Source of the DNA: an uncultured Faecalibacterium sp.
Lineage (GTDB): Bacteria; Bacillota; Clostridia; Oscillospirales; Ruminococcaceae
Assembly (NCBI GenBank): GCA_934524985.1
Contig: CAKSYT010000006.1
Coordinates: forward strand, 62,001 to 126,000
Direction of reading: 5' to 3'
Length of the DNA stretch: 64,000 nucleotides
Shown piece by piece: positions 35,877-45,186 of the stretch; positions within the stretch are counted from its first letter, which is position 1, and each line of letters begins with the position of its first letter. The position numbers were made by a program, and so were the translations under genes. The notes below the pieces were generated by a model. It worked only from the letters and a program-made list of their open reading frames with translations, made no database searches and was not told the origin of the DNA.

Positions 35877-36376
35877 GGAAAAAGAAAACCGTTTTCAAGC
35901 TTTTCTTTGTGTGGGATTTTGAAAAAGAAGAGCGCTGGCTGAACGAGATGGCACAGGAGGGCTGGGTACTGGACAATACCGGGTTTTCCTTTTATACCTT
36001 TGTGCGCTGCGAGCCGGGCGAGTATATCATCCGTTTGGAGATGGACCCCAGCAGTGATTACCGCGCCTTTGTAAAGGAACTTGGTGCGGAGTATATCGGC
36101 GGCTGTGTCAACTGGGTGTACTTCCGGCGGAAAACAGAGCTTGGCAGCTTCGAGCTGCTCTCAGATATCGATTCCCGCCTGACGCACTTGAGCCGCATCG
36201 ACCGGATGCTTTCCCTGATCTGCTTGGCAAACCTGATCCTTGGCATAACGAACTCTTTGAATCAGGCTCGCTACGGCTGGCTGAACCTGTTGTGCGCAGC
36301 AATGCTCTCCTATGCGATGGGGCGTATCCACGGCATGAAAGCTGCATTGGAAAAGGAGCGCAGTCTGCACGAATGA
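35873..36376 (+). CDS. DUF2812 membrane protein, PadR partner
   Basis: 167 residues: a soluble N-terminal DUF2812 domain (VWDFEKEERWLNEMAQEGW, then a GEYIIRLEM-like strand) and two C-terminal membrane helices (about 113-130 and 134-152). Family function is unknown; it typically follows a PadR gene, and may sense or answer membrane-active compounds. Overlaps padR by 4 bases (ATGA). Confidence 0.8.
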   Translation: MRKKKTVFKLFFVWDFEKEERWLNEMAQEGWVLDNTGFSFYTFVRCEPGEYIIRLEMDPSSDYRAFVKELGAEYIGGCVNWVYFRRKTELGSFELLSDIDSRLTHLSRIDRMLSLICLANLILGITNSLNQARYGWLNLLCAAMLSYAMGRIHGMKAALEKERSLHE

Positions 36377-36537
36377 CTTGTCAAGCCCTTTTCACACCAC
36401 AACCACAGAGAAAAAAGCGGCGTATCTTTGGATAAAAAGACAATGGCAAACCTTTCTCCATCGTGATACAATAACAAGCGTTGTGTGCCGCCGCCCGGCG
36501 GCCGTTTGGACTGCTTGAACACAAAGGAGAAGGAACC

Positions 36538-36732
36538 ATGGAACAGCTTTTTCTGATGCCCGGTGAAGAACGATACGAGCGCTTCAAGGATGGCAACGGT
36601 GTTCCTAAGGTGCACTACTCCTACTGCTCTATGCGCGGTGCCTTCTTTGACTGCGAGAGCCGCAGCTTAGAGGAAGCCCAGCGCCTGTGCGAAAACTGGC
36701 TTGTGGGGCAGGACCGCTGCTACCGCAACTAA
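36538..36732 (+). CDS. Small protein, DUF3873-like
   Basis: 64 residues, soluble and charged: GEERYERF near the start, VHYSYCSMRG in the middle and ESRSLEEAQRLCENWL at the end. The pattern resembles DUF3873 proteins of unknown role. AAAGGAGAAGG lies before the ATG at 36538; a TACAAT box near 36470-36475 may be its -10. A strong terminator follows, so it is a single-gene unit. Confidence 0.6.
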   Translation: MEQLFLMPGEERYERFKDGNGVPKVHYSYCSMRGAFFDCESRSLEEAQRLCENWLVGQDRCYRN

Positions 36733-36744
36733 CATAGAACCATA

Positions 36745-36796
36745 AAACCCCTGCCGCTTTGCAGACCTTTCCGCAAAACGGCAGGGGTTTATTTTT
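36745..36796. terminator. Terminator between the small gene and yqeB
   Basis: AAACCCCTGCCG (36745-36756) pairs with CGGCAGGGGTTT (36779-36790), followed by ATTTTTA on the + strand. The convergent yqeB ends at 36807, so it may serve both strands. Confidence 0.85.
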
Positions 36797-36806
36797 ATGA
36801 TATGCT

Positions 36807-37622
36807 TTACTGCCACACCTGCGCACAGACAAGTTCCAATACACTACCGGCGATGCAACGGGATTTATCCGAGATCAGGAAGCAGTTGGAAAGCTCCTCC
36901 CGCCGGGGGTCGATATCCGCAATCTTAAAGCCCGGTGTGACCGGATAGCCGCTGCGCAGCAATCCGCGCAGAATGCCGGGAATCTGTGCTGTGACCGGGA
37001 TCTCTACCCCCTCCGGGGTGCGGATGGTGGCAATGGTCTCACCCTTCTCTACTAAATCGCCGATTTTACGCACATTCATAAAAACACCGGCGGCCTGTGC
37101 ATGGATCACCCGCTCTGCACCGTACCCGCCAATGACGCCGGGGATGCCGGTATTGGGGATAGCGCTCCCCTCCCGGATGATCCGGCCAAGCCGGTGGCCG
37201 CGCTTAGTCTCCACCACGGCATCTACGTCCTGCCCGGCTACAAAGCCGGGGCCAAGGGCGATGGTCAGCGGTGCCATATTCCGGCGGGTACCAAGGTTGC
37301 GCTTGGCCAGAATGGCATCCACTACGACCTCCGGCTTTGCCCGGGCAATACAGGCTCCCTCCGGGTCAACGAGCACCGGAACAGCGCCCTGCGCCCAGAC
37401 GGACTGTGCCTGCTCCAACGCTTCAATGCGGACGGCGCGCAGACCCTCAACAGTGGCTTCGCCTTCATACACTGCTTCACACAGAGCTACCTGACGGCGG
37501 ATGGCTGCGGGCTGTGTCGTTTCCAATACCAGCACTCGCAGCCCGGCGCTCCACAACCGGTGGATAGTACCGGTGGCAAGGTCGCCGCCGCCGCGCACGA
37601 TAATTAGGGCGTCCTTTTTCAT
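36807..37622 (-). CDS. yqeB: YqeB, selenium-dependent molybdenum hydroxylase accessory protein
   Basis: 271 residues: a nucleotide-binding start (IIVRGGGDLATGT), KRNLGTRRNMAPLTIALGPGF and EGVEIPVTAQIPGI. This matches the YqeB/EF2563 family, known by context as a marker for selenium-dependent molybdenum hydroxylases. Its reaction is not established. The ATG at 37622 follows GGGAGGAAATGAG and overlaps the preceding XdhC/CoxI gene, so the two are coupled. Confidence 0.88.
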   Translation of the reverse strand: MKKDALIIVRGGGDLATGTIHRLWSAGLRVLVLETTQPAAIRRQVALCEAVYEGEATVEGLRAVRIEALEQAQSVWAQGAVPVLVDPEGACIARAKPEVVVDAILAKRNLGTRRNMAPLTIALGPGFVAGQDVDAVVETKRGHRLGRIIREGSAIPNTGIPGVIGGYGAERVIHAQAAGVFMNVRKIGDLVEKGETIATIRTPEGVEIPVTAQIPGILRGLLRSGYPVTPGFKIADIDPRREELSNCFLISDKSRCIAGSVLELVCAQVWQ

Positions 37623-38674
37623 CTCATTTCCTCCCCGGGGCAAAGTGTCTGCAACAGCACCTCCATGGAGCCGCCACAGGCAGCAACAGCCGCATCCTCG
37701 TTTTTGCCGTCAGCCGAAAGCTGCAGGCATTGCAGAGCGGGCACAGCCTGTGCTAACAGCTTCTGAGCAGCCTGTACCGTGTAATGCTCCATAATGCCGC
37801 CGCCCACACTGCCCACGGTACTGCCATCGGGCAGAACGAGCATTTTTGCGCCCACATCCCGCGGGGTGGAGCCGTGCCGCGCAACAATGGTAGCCAGCAC
37901 CGCCGGGGTGCGGGCTTTTTTTGCCTGCACCATCGCATCCAGCAATGCGACGGGATAGCCCTCTGTCTGGGGGCGGGCATTTTTGACCTGCACGATCTGC
38001 GCCAGAATGGAAAGCGCAATCTCCGCAGCCGTCTGTGCACCAATGGCAAGGCCGATGGGTGCGCAGAGTGCATCGATCCGCTGGCTGTCCAGACCGTTCT
38101 CCAACAGCTGACGGCGCACCAATGCAGCACGGCCACGGCTGCCCATCATGCCCACATAGGCCGCAGGCTTTTGCAGAATCCGGGTAAGGCAATCCAGATC
38201 AAAAGCATGGGAGCGGGTCAGCACCGCAAAATAGGTCTCTGCCCCGCCGGGCACACCCTGAAGCGCCTGCGTAAAGGGAGCGCAAAGCACGGTATCCGCT
38301 CCGGCGGCGCGCAGCTGCTGGGCAAATTCCTCCCGGTCATCTATGGCAAGCACTGGCATGCCGAGAAGCTTTGCCTGTTTTACAAGGGCAGTAGCCACAT
38401 GACCGCCGCCGCAGACCACCAGCTGCGGAACCGCACCAAAGCGCTCGGCAAATACTCGCTGCCCGTCCAGTGTCAGAAAGCCCGTAGCGGTACAGGCTTG
38501 CAGAGCGGCAAGCTGACGCTGCAAAAGCCCGGCGCTCTGGGTCTGCCACACGGCGTTGCCGTCCCGCAGCAGCAGCTGACTGCCCGCCTCTGCGCCTTCC
38601 AGCACGGTAGCCAGCGTATAGCTGCCGGTCTGGTTTGTACTTTGCAGAACGTCTGCAAGCGTTTGTCTGTTCAT
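37619..38674 (-). CDS. XdhC/CoxI family maturation protein, domains in reversed order
   Basis: 351 residues. A Rossmann-like region with LVVCGGGHVATAL lies at about 85-220, and the XdhC_CoxI-type segment RHGSTPRDVGAKMLVL...GSVGGGIMEH at about 265-300. In ordinary XdhC the second comes first. XdhC proteins bind molybdenum cofactor, protect it during sulfuration and insert it into the hydroxylase. Here the partner would be the xanthine-dehydrogenase-type enzyme at 42431-45990. Confidence 0.85.
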   Translation of the reverse strand: MNRQTLADVLQSTNQTGSYTLATVLEGAEAGSQLLLRDGNAVWQTQSAGLLQRQLAALQACTATGFLTLDGQRVFAERFGAVPQLVVCGGGHVATALVKQAKLLGMPVLAIDDREEFAQQLRAAGADTVLCAPFTQALQGVPGGAETYFAVLTRSHAFDLDCLTRILQKPAAYVGMMGSRGRAALVRRQLLENGLDSQRIDALCAPIGLAIGAQTAAEIALSILAQIVQVKNARPQTEGYPVALLDAMVQAKKARTPAVLATIVARHGSTPRDVGAKMLVLPDGSTVGSVGGGIMEHYTVQAAQKLLAQAVPALQCLQLSADGKNEDAAVAACGGSMEVLLQTLCPGEEMR

Positions 38675-38693
38675 TGGTGTCCCTCTCCCTCTG

Positions 38694-38924
38694 TTATTGC
38701 TCCACCTGCGTCACTTTATCAAATCGCGTTTTATCCAGTGCTGCCTGCCAGCTTTGCCAGTCCTCCGGCAGCATCCGCCATGCAAGCCCGCACCCCGCCG
38801 AGATCTCACGCGGCAGCGGGATCAGCCGTCCGGGCACCTGCCGGGCATTGCATTGCTTTTCCCACTCCATAGCCTCTAAGGTAGTGCGGAAGGAAAGCAC
38901 AATATAGCTTCGTTTTATTCGCAT
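38694..38924 (-). CDS. DUF3343 protein (putative Se/S carrier-like)
   Basis: 76 residues with the DUF3343 pattern: an IVLSFRTT strand, VPGRLIPLPREISAGCGLAW. The cysteine in SAGCG is the likely carrier residue. These small proteins occur next to selenium genes and are proposed to carry sulfur or selenium between enzymes. The ribosome-binding site is weak; the start at 38924 overlaps the end of the desulfurase gene by 10 bases. Confidence 0.8.
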   Translation of the reverse strand: MRIKRSYIVLSFRTTLEAMEWEKQCNARQVPGRLIPLPREISAGCGLAWRMLPEDWQSWQAALDKTRFDKVTQVEQ

Positions 38925-40063
38925 AAAAGTTCCCGGGCAAGTGCACAGACTGCCTGCGCTGCCTGCTGCACCTCCTGCTCCGTATTGAAATGAGAAAAGC
39001 TGAACCGTACTATGCCCTGCTCGGCCGTGCCAAGCGCCTTGTGCATCAGCGGAGCACAGTGCGCTCCGGCACGCACGCAGATGCCGTAGTCTTCCCACAA
39101 AATATCTGCCACCCGGGCAGAATCCTCCTGTCCGATGTTCAGCGCCACAATGGGTGCACGGGGCTGCATGGTCATATCACCGTATACCGTTACGCCCGGC
39201 GCAGTACGCACCTGCTCGTAAAACAGTCGGGCAAGGGCGTTTTCCCGGTCGGCAAGGCTTTCTACGCCCTGTTCCAGCAGCCAGCACACCCCGGCGTACA
39301 GCCCGGCAAGGCCGTGCACATTCAGTGTTCCGGCCTCCAGTGCAGTAGGCATCTGCAAGGGGTGCATTTCATCAAAACTGTGCACGCCGCTGCCGCCCAC
39401 AAGGAGCGGCGCAATCTGCAACCCGGGGCGCACATAAGCGCCGCCGGTGCCCTGCGGCCCCAAAAGAGCCTTGTGTCCGGTAAAGCATAGGGCATCTATG
39501 CCAAGCTGCTGCACATCAATGGGCTGTGCACCGGCAGTCTGGGCAGCATCAACGATGAACAGCAGACCGTTCCTGTGGGCAAAGTCTGCTGCGCGGGCAA
39601 GGTCGGTGCCATTGCCGGTCACATTGGAAGCTCCCGTCACCACCAGTGCCCGGGTCGTGGGGCGCAGCAACGTTTCCCACTGGTCATAACAAAGCCGTGC
39701 AGCGTCATCCACTCCGGTAAAGGAGACCTCTGCCCCCTGCGCCCGCAGCCGGTACAGCGGACGCAGAACGGAGTTGTGCTCGCATACCGTTGTGATGACA
39801 TGATCGCCCGGACGCAGCACGCCGTTCAGCACCGTGTTCAGTGCCATGGTCGCATTGGCGGCAAAAACAATACAGGAAGGATCTGGCGCATGGAAAAGCT
39901 CTGCCAGCGCCAGACGGGTGTCCAGCACGATCCGTGCGGCGTGAAGGGTGGGTTCGTGTGCGCCGCGTCCGGGGTTACCAGCCGTGTGCAGTGCCTCCAG
40001 AATAGCCTGCTCCACCTGCGGCGGTTTATGCAGGGTGGTGGCTGCGTTGTCCAGATAGATCAC
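38915..40063 (-). CDS. Cysteine desulfurase / selenocysteine lyase-type PLP enzyme
   Basis: 382 residues, class V aminotransferase: YLDNAATT at the N-terminus, the PLP lysine in FTGHKALLGPQGTG and the catalytic cysteine in AGAHCAPLMHKALG. It would release sulfur or selenium from cysteine or selenocysteine as a persulfide or perselenide. The context between DUF3343, YedF and SelD suggests it provides selenium for the molybdenum hydroxylase; the substrate preference is inferred. Confidence 0.88.
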   Translation of the reverse strand: MIYLDNAATTLHKPPQVEQAILEALHTAGNPGRGAHEPTLHAARIVLDTRLALAELFHAPDPSCIVFAANATMALNTVLNGVLRPGDHVITTVCEHNSVLRPLYRLRAQGAEVSFTGVDDAARLCYDQWETLLRPTTRALVVTGASNVTGNGTDLARAADFAHRNGLLFIVDAAQTAGAQPIDVQQLGIDALCFTGHKALLGPQGTGGAYVRPGLQIAPLLVGGSGVHSFDEMHPLQMPTALEAGTLNVHGLAGLYAGVCWLLEQGVESLADRENALARLFYEQVRTAPGVTVYGDMTMQPRAPIVALNIGQEDSARVADILWEDYGICVRAGAHCAPLMHKALGTAEQGIVRFSFSHFNTEQEVQQAAQAVCALARELLCE

Positions 40064-40674
40064 GGCTTTACCACGTTCCCTGCCTGCGTCAGCTTTTCGG
40101 CAATGGTGTACATGTTGGTCACACTGCCCACAGCCAGCTTCTCGGTAAGGCCGTAGAAATTCAGGCAGGTGCCGCAGGTCAGGATCTCCACGCCCTGTGC
40201 TTCCAGTGCCTTGAGATCTTCCAGCATGGCAGAGCCTTCACAGGTCAGCGCCGCGCCGCCGTTATAGAACAGGATCGTCTTGGGCAGCTTGTCCTGCTGG
40301 GTCAGTGCAAATACAAAAGCCTTGAGCAGAGTCTTGCCCAGTTCCTTGCTGCCCTCGCCCATAGTGGCAGCGGAAATAGCCACCACCGTATCGGTGCGGG
40401 CATCCGGTGCGCAGACAGAGGCTTGCTCTGCCGGGGCGTCTGCCGCTTCTCCCAGCGTGAACAGCACACGGTATTTGCGCTCTTCCAGCTTTTCAGCACT
40501 ATACTGATAGCCCTTCTGCTGTGCCATCTTGGTCAGGTTCTGTACGGCGATCTCGTTGTCCACCAGTACCTCCACCTGTCCCGCGCCCTGCAGCTCGGAA
40601 ATAGCTTTTTTGGCCTTGACAACAGGCAGCGGGCAGGCATCGCCCAGTGCATCTACTTTGATAAATTCAGCCAT
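40060..40674 (-). CDS. yedF: YedF, sulfurtransferase-like selenium metabolism protein
   Basis: 204 residues: an N-terminal TusA/SirA-like domain with GDACPLPVVKAKKAI and a C-terminal DsrE-like domain with GVEILTCGTCLNFYG. This two-domain layout is the one linked to selenium use. The ATG at 40674 follows GAGAGGAGTAATCAGC. It overlaps the desulfurase start by 4 bases, so a relay from desulfurase to YedF to SelD is plausible. Confidence 0.88.
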   Translation of the reverse strand: MAEFIKVDALGDACPLPVVKAKKAISELQGAGQVEVLVDNEIAVQNLTKMAQQKGYQYSAEKLEERKYRVLFTLGEAADAPAEQASVCAPDARTDTVVAISAATMGEGSKELGKTLLKAFVFALTQQDKLPKTILFYNGGAALTCEGSAMLEDLKALEAQGVEILTCGTCLNFYGLTEKLAVGSVTNMYTIAEKLTQAGNVVKP

Positions 40675-40688
40675 GCTGATTACTCCTC

Positions 40689-41726
40689 TCATTTGTCTGT
40701 TACAGTAATTTCAATTTCCTGTTTCGGCAGAATTTCTCCCACGATACTTGCGGGCAGACCTGCGGCGCGCAGTTCCTGTTCCAGAGCCTCTGCATCTGCC
40801 GAGTCTACCGCCAGCAGCAGACCGCCGGAGGTCTGCGGGTCGAACAAAACTTCCTCCATGGCAAAGCTTACGTTTTCAAACCGGACGAACGGCCCGGTAT
40901 GGTTGCGGTTGCGCTGCCCGGCGGCGGTGTACAAAAACGCATCCGCTGCTTTTTCTGCGCCCGGCAGCACCGGCACAGCATCTGCGTGGATGATACAAGA
41001 GAGTTTGCCGCCCATCATCTCATGCAGATGTCCCAGAAAACTGAAGCCGGTCACATCCGTAGCGGCGTGGACGCGGTACTTGTGGCTGAGTTCTGCTGCC
41101 GTTTTATTCAGTGTGGTCATGGAGCGAATGGCGGCTTCCATCTCCTCCGGGGTGGCTTCGCCCACGCGGTTTGCCGTACACAGCAGACCCACGCCTAAAG
41201 CCTTGGTCAATATCAGCTTATCACCGGGCACGCCGGTGTCGTTCGTGTACATCCGGTGCGGGTCAACAAGGCCGGTCACGGAAAGGCCGTATTTTACCCC
41301 GCTGTCTGCAATGGAGTGCCCGCCCGCAAGACTGCCGCCGGCTTCTGCCACCTTTTCGGCACCGCCGCGCAAAATTTCGCCCAGCACATTCAGATCCATA
41401 TCCTCCGGGAAGCAGACCAGATTCAGGGCGGTCTTTACCTCTCCGCCCATGGCGTAGACATCGCTCAGGGCGTTCGTGGCAGCAATTTGCCCAAAGGTGT
41501 AGGGGTCGTCCACCATCGGCGGGAAAAAATCCACGGTCTGTACCAGCGCAATGTCATCCGTAATGCGGTAAACTGCGGCATCGTCCCGGCTGTCATAGCC
41601 GACCAGAAGATCCGGGTCTTTTTCGCCCCGGGGCAGCTTTTCCAGAATACGGCTCAGCACCCCAGCACCCAGCTTTGCGGTGCAGCCGCCGCCGGTACAG
41701 AATATGATCTTATCTTCCTTGCTCAT
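40689..41726 (-). CDS. selD: Selenide, water dikinase
   Basis: 345 residues: an early [11 protein letters not shown] loop in which Cys15 and Lys18 match the catalytic Cys17 and Lys20 of E. coli SelD, and [21 protein letters not shown] and [13 protein letters not shown]. It makes selenophosphate from selenide and ATP. The active-site residue is an ordinary cysteine (TGC), not selenocysteine. In this locus selenophosphate probably feeds the labile selenium cofactor of the hydroxylase; selA, selB and tRNA-Sec are not in the window. Confidence 0.94.
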   Translation of the reverse strand: MSKEDKIIFCTGGGCTAKLGAGVLSRILEKLPRGEKDPDLLVGYDSRDDAAVYRITDDIALVQTVDFFPPMVDDPYTFGQIAATNALSDVYAMGGEVKTALNLVCFPEDMDLNVLGEILRGGAEKVAEAGGSLAGGHSIADSGVKYGLSVTGLVDPHRMYTNDTGVPGDKLILTKALGVGLLCTANRVGEATPEEMEAAIRSMTTLNKTAAELSHKYRVHAATDVTGFSFLGHLHEMMGGKLSCIIHADAVPVLPGAEKAADAFLYTAAGQRNRNHTGPFVRFENVSFAMEEVLFDPQTSGGLLLAVDSADAEALEQELRAAGLPASIVGEILPKQEIEITVTDK

Positions 41727-42424
41727 GCACGTTCTTCCTCTTTAAAATGCGTCAGCACGCACGGTATGCCTTGCTGACGCAAAAGCTGTTGTATCTGTAT
41801 GCCCTGCTGGCGCAATTCCGGCGTATCAGCCTGATTGAGCACAGCGTAAAACTCCCGGTCACCCACCGCCTTGCGGCCGCCCTGCGTGCTTGCAAGCAGC
41901 TGCGCCAGCATGGGCGGCGTAAGAGGTGCATCCGGCGCAGCTGCTAAAAACTGCGGACGGATGGCATCATAACGGAAGCAGACCTCCCGCAAGGGCCTAT
42001 CCAGCGCCGAAAGCCCTGCTACCGCCAAAACGATATCGCTTTGGCACAGCAGCACAGGCTCGTGCGCCGCCGGGACCTTGCAGGGATAGTGCTTTGCACC
42101 GTCCGCTTCTATAAATACCGCATCTGCCTGCGCCATCCGGCGCAAGAGCTGTGGCTGCGGCAGGGTCAGCTTTCCGTTTTCTGCCGGAGTGCCGATCACT
42201 GCGTAGTGACCCGCTTGCCATAAAGTGGCAAGCGCTGCATCATCCGGTGCATAACAGGCAGCGGGCTGACGGATATGAGTGGTCGTGGTCACAAGCACTC
42301 GCCAGCCCTTGCGGGCACAGTGGTCTGCCATGGCATACAGCAGGGTCGTTTTTCCCCCGCCGCCTACCAGAGAAACGATATGCCCTTTCTCTGCCAGAAA
42401 CGGAAGTTCTTTTTCGTTCAGCAT
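41723..42424 (-). CDS. yqeC: YqeC, selenium cofactor biosynthesis protein
   Basis: 233 residues with a P-loop ([15 protein letters not shown]), VTTTTHI and [19 protein letters not shown]. This matches the YqeC family tied to selenium-dependent molybdenum hydroxylases; it is predicted to be a nucleotide-dependent factor. Its stop overlaps the selD start by 4 bases. Confidence 0.87.
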   Translation of the reverse strand: MLNEKELPFLAEKGHIVSLVGGGGKTTLLYAMADHCARKGWRVLVTTTTHIRQPAACYAPDDAALATLWQAGHYAVIGTPAENGKLTLPQPQLLRRMAQADAVFIEADGAKHYPCKVPAAHEPVLLCQSDIVLAVAGLSALDRPLREVCFRYDAIRPQFLAAAPDAPLTPPMLAQLLASTQGGRKAVGDREFYAVLNQADTPELRQQGIQIQQLLRQQGIPCVLTHFKEEERA

Positions 42425-42430
42425 CTGCCT

Positions 42431-44719
42431 TTACTGCTTAGCAGCAACTGCCATGGCGATCTGCTCCGGGGTAATGGGCAGCTCGTAGAAGCGGGTGCCG
42501 ATGGCGTTATAGATGGCGTCCGAGATGGCGGGCAGCGGCGTATTGATGACAACCTCGCCGATGGACTTTGCGCCAAAGGGGCCGTTGGGCTCGTAGCTGT
42601 TCTCAAACTCCACATGGATATGCCCGATATCGTTGCGGGCAGGGATTTTGTACTGGAACAGAGAGTTCTCTTCCGGGTAGCCGTTTCTGTCGTAGGTGAT
42701 GTTCTCGGTCAGGGTCATGCCGATGCCCTGCAGAATGCCGCCCTCGGCCTGCACGCGGGTCAGGTTGGGGTTGATGGGGGTGCCGCAGTCCACACAGGCG
42801 TCAAATTCCAGCACCTTCACCTCGCCGGTCTCGGTGTCCACCTCCACCTCGGCAGCGCCTGCCATATACGGCGGGGGCGACAAGGGCGAGGTGTGGGTCT
42901 CGGTAAATTCCAGCGGAATCTTATGGCCGAACTGCGCCGCATAGGCGATCTCGGACAGGGTCTTTTGGCGGGTGGGGTCGGCGCTTTCAAACACGACCTT
43001 GCCGTCAAACTCCACGGCATCCGCCGGGCATTCCAGCAGCTCCGCGCCCAGCTTGCAGATCTGTTCCCGCAGCTTCATGGCGCACTTTTCGGTGGCCTTA
43101 CCGGTGACATAGGTGGTGCTGGAAGCATAGGAGCCGGAATCATAGGGGGAGGAATCCGTATCCGCACCAAAGACGGTAATGTTATCCAGCGGGCAGTCCA
43201 GCACCTCGGCGGCGATCTGCGCCAGCGTGGTGTCACAGCCGGTACCCATATCGGCAGCACCGATCATCAGGGTATAGAAGCCGTCATCGTTCAGTTTGAG
43301 GGTAGCGCTGCCCACATCCATGCCGGAGATACCGGAGCCCTGCATGGCCATACCCATGCCCACGGCACGGATCTTGCCGTTGCCCATATCCCGGGCGGGA
43401 TACTTGTGCTCCCAGTCGATCATCTCGCGCACCTTGAGCACGCACCGGTCCAGTGCGCAGCTGGTATTTACCGCGCCGTAATAGGCTGGCATCACATCGC
43501 CCTCCTGCACGGTGTTCTTCAGGCGCAGCGCAATGGGGTCCATGTTCAGCTTATGTGCCAGCTCGTTGACGGCAGATTCCACCGCAAACAGACCCTGCGT
43601 AGCGCCGTAGCCGCGGTATGCACCGGCAGACATGTGGTTGGTGTATACCACATCGCTGACAAAGCGGAAGGCCTCAGCCTTGCCGTACAGCGGGATGGAC
43701 TTGTGACCGGACAGACCCACAGTAGTGGGGCCATGCTCACCGTAAGCGCCGGTGTTGGACAGGGTGTACAGGTCGATGCCCTTCACGATGCCGTCCTTGG
43801 TAGCGCCCAGACGGACGTGCATCTCCATCTCGTGGCGCGGCGAAGAAGCCGTTTGGCTTTCCACACGGCTGAAGATGAGCTTGGAGGGCTTTTTGGTCAT
43901 CCAAGTCACAAAGGCCGGGTACACCTCGCTGACGGCGGTCTGCTTAGCACCAAAGCCGCCGCCGATGCGGGGCTTGGAAACACGCACCATAGATTTGGGG
44001 ATGTGCAGCGCATTGGCGATGTTGCGGCGGGCGTGGAAAACGATCTGGGTAGAGCTGAGCACATTCAACCGCCCGTAAGTATCAATGGAGCAATAGGTGC
44101 GGAAGGTCTCCATCATAGCCTGCTGGCAGGCCTTGGTGTGGTATACATGGTCAATGACCACATCACATCCGGCCAACACAGCGTCGATGTCGCCGTTGCC
44201 GCATTCATCATGGGCGCAGAGGTTGCGCTTGTTGTCAGCACCCACGGGGGCAAGGCTTTCCCAGTTATCCTCCGGGTGCACAAGGATGGAGTTATCCTTG
44301 GCGGTGTGGAAATCCAGCACAGCTTCCAGCACCTCGTAGTCAACTTTGATAAGCTTGAGCGCCTTGTCCACGCACTTTTCATCTTTACCGGCTACGATGG
44401 CCACCACATCTCCCACAAAACGAACATGGCGGTCGATGAGCAGACGGTCGTAGGGACTGGCCTCCGGGTAGGTCTGACCGGCCTGCGTGTAACGGCGGGC
44501 ATCCTGCGGCACATCCTCCCAAGTGAAGACAGCCTCGATGCCGGGCACTTTTTTCGCAACGGTGGTGTTAATGCTGCGGACGATGGCGTTCGCATGGGGC
44601 GAGCGCAGCAGCTTGACGATTAGGCAGTCCTGCGGGATGATGTCATCCATATAAACAGGCTGGCCAGTGACCAGCTGCATCGCGTCTTTTTTGCGGAACG
44701 GTTTGTTGACGGTTTTCAC
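42431..44719 (-). CDS. Xanthine-dehydrogenase-type molybdenum-binding subunit
   Basis: 762 residues of the aldehyde oxidase/xanthine dehydrogenase large-subunit family: GGGFGAKQTAVSEVYPAF, GAYRGYGATQGLFAVE, and the late AKSIGEVVINTPLPAISDA, whose glutamate is the base that starts hydroxylation. Molybdopterin sits in this subunit. The neighbouring selenium genes argue for a selenium-containing cofactor; the exact substrate (xanthine, nicotinate, a purine or other) cannot be read from sequence. GTG start with AAGGAGG; overlaps the Fe-S subunit gene (GTGA). Confidence 0.92.
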   Translation of the reverse strand: MKTVNKPFRKKDAMQLVTGQPVYMDDIIPQDCLIVKLLRSPHANAIVRSINTTVAKKVPGIEAVFTWEDVPQDARRYTQAGQTYPEASPYDRLLIDRHVRFVGDVVAIVAGKDEKCVDKALKLIKVDYEVLEAVLDFHTAKDNSILVHPEDNWESLAPVGADNKRNLCAHDECGNGDIDAVLAGCDVVIDHVYHTKACQQAMMETFRTYCSIDTYGRLNVLSSTQIVFHARRNIANALHIPKSMVRVSKPRIGGGFGAKQTAVSEVYPAFVTWMTKKPSKLIFSRVESQTASSPRHEMEMHVRLGATKDGIVKGIDLYTLSNTGAYGEHGPTTVGLSGHKSIPLYGKAEAFRFVSDVVYTNHMSAGAYRGYGATQGLFAVESAVNELAHKLNMDPIALRLKNTVQEGDVMPAYYGAVNTSCALDRCVLKVREMIDWEHKYPARDMGNGKIRAVGMGMAMQGSGISGMDVGSATLKLNDDGFYTLMIGAADMGTGCDTTLAQIAAEVLDCPLDNITVFGADTDSSPYDSGSYASSTTYVTGKATEKCAMKLREQICKLGAELLECPADAVEFDGKVVFESADPTRQKTLSEIAYAAQFGHKIPLEFTETHTSPLSPPPYMAGAAEVEVDTETGEVKVLEFDACVDCGTPINPNLTRVQAEGGILQGIGMTLTENITYDRNGYPEENSLFQYKIPARNDIGHIHVEFENSYEPNGPFGAKSIGEVVINTPLPAISDAIYNAIGTRFYELPITPEQIAMAVAAKQ

Positions 44720-45186
44720 TGTACGCCCTCCTTCTGCTTTTTCCATGCCAGAAAACTCATAATGCCGCGCAGCTGACCTTCGTAGCCGGAGCAGCGGCAC
44801 AGGTTTCCGGCAAGGTATTCCTTCACCTGCTCTTCGGTGGGGTACGGCTGCTCCCGGAACAGAGCCAGCGCGTTCATGATAAAGCCCGGGTTGCAGAAGC
44901 CGCACTGCTCTGCGCCCTGATCTGCGATAAAGGCACCGAACTCGGCAGCTTCCTCCTGCAAGCCCTCCAGCGTGGTGATCTTATGCCCATCGGCACGCGC
45001 TGCCAGCACCGAGCAGGACAGCACGGGCTTATCGTCCATAAAAACAGTGCACAGACCGCAGTTGGAAGTCTCGCAGCCGCGCTTGACGCTCTTGCAGCCG
45101 TGTGCACGGACAAAATCGATCAAAAGCATATCCGGGGCGATCTCCTCGGATACCCGGATGCCGTTCAAGGTAAGTGTGATCTGCAT
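44716..45186 (-). CDS. Xanthine-dehydrogenase-type 2Fe-2S subunit
   Basis: 156 residues with two [2Fe-2S] clusters: a ferredoxin-like site (CETSNCGLCTVFMD and LSC) and the CGFCNPGF plus CRCSGY site. It moves electrons from the molybdenum site to FAD. Normal length; its start abuts the FAD-subunit stop. Confidence 0.94.
   Translation of the reverse strand: MQITLTLNGIRVSEEIAPDMLLIDFVRAHGCKSVKRGCETSNCGLCTVFMDDKPVLSCSVLAARADGHKITTLEGLQEEAAEFGAFIADQGAEQCGFCNPGFIMNALALFREQPYPTEEQVKEYLAGNLCRCSGYEGQLRGIMSFLAWKKQKEGVQ

Noticed and set aside
42275..44623. 782-codon rightward ORF
   Set aside because: Antisense shadow of the molybdenum hydroxylase large subunit.
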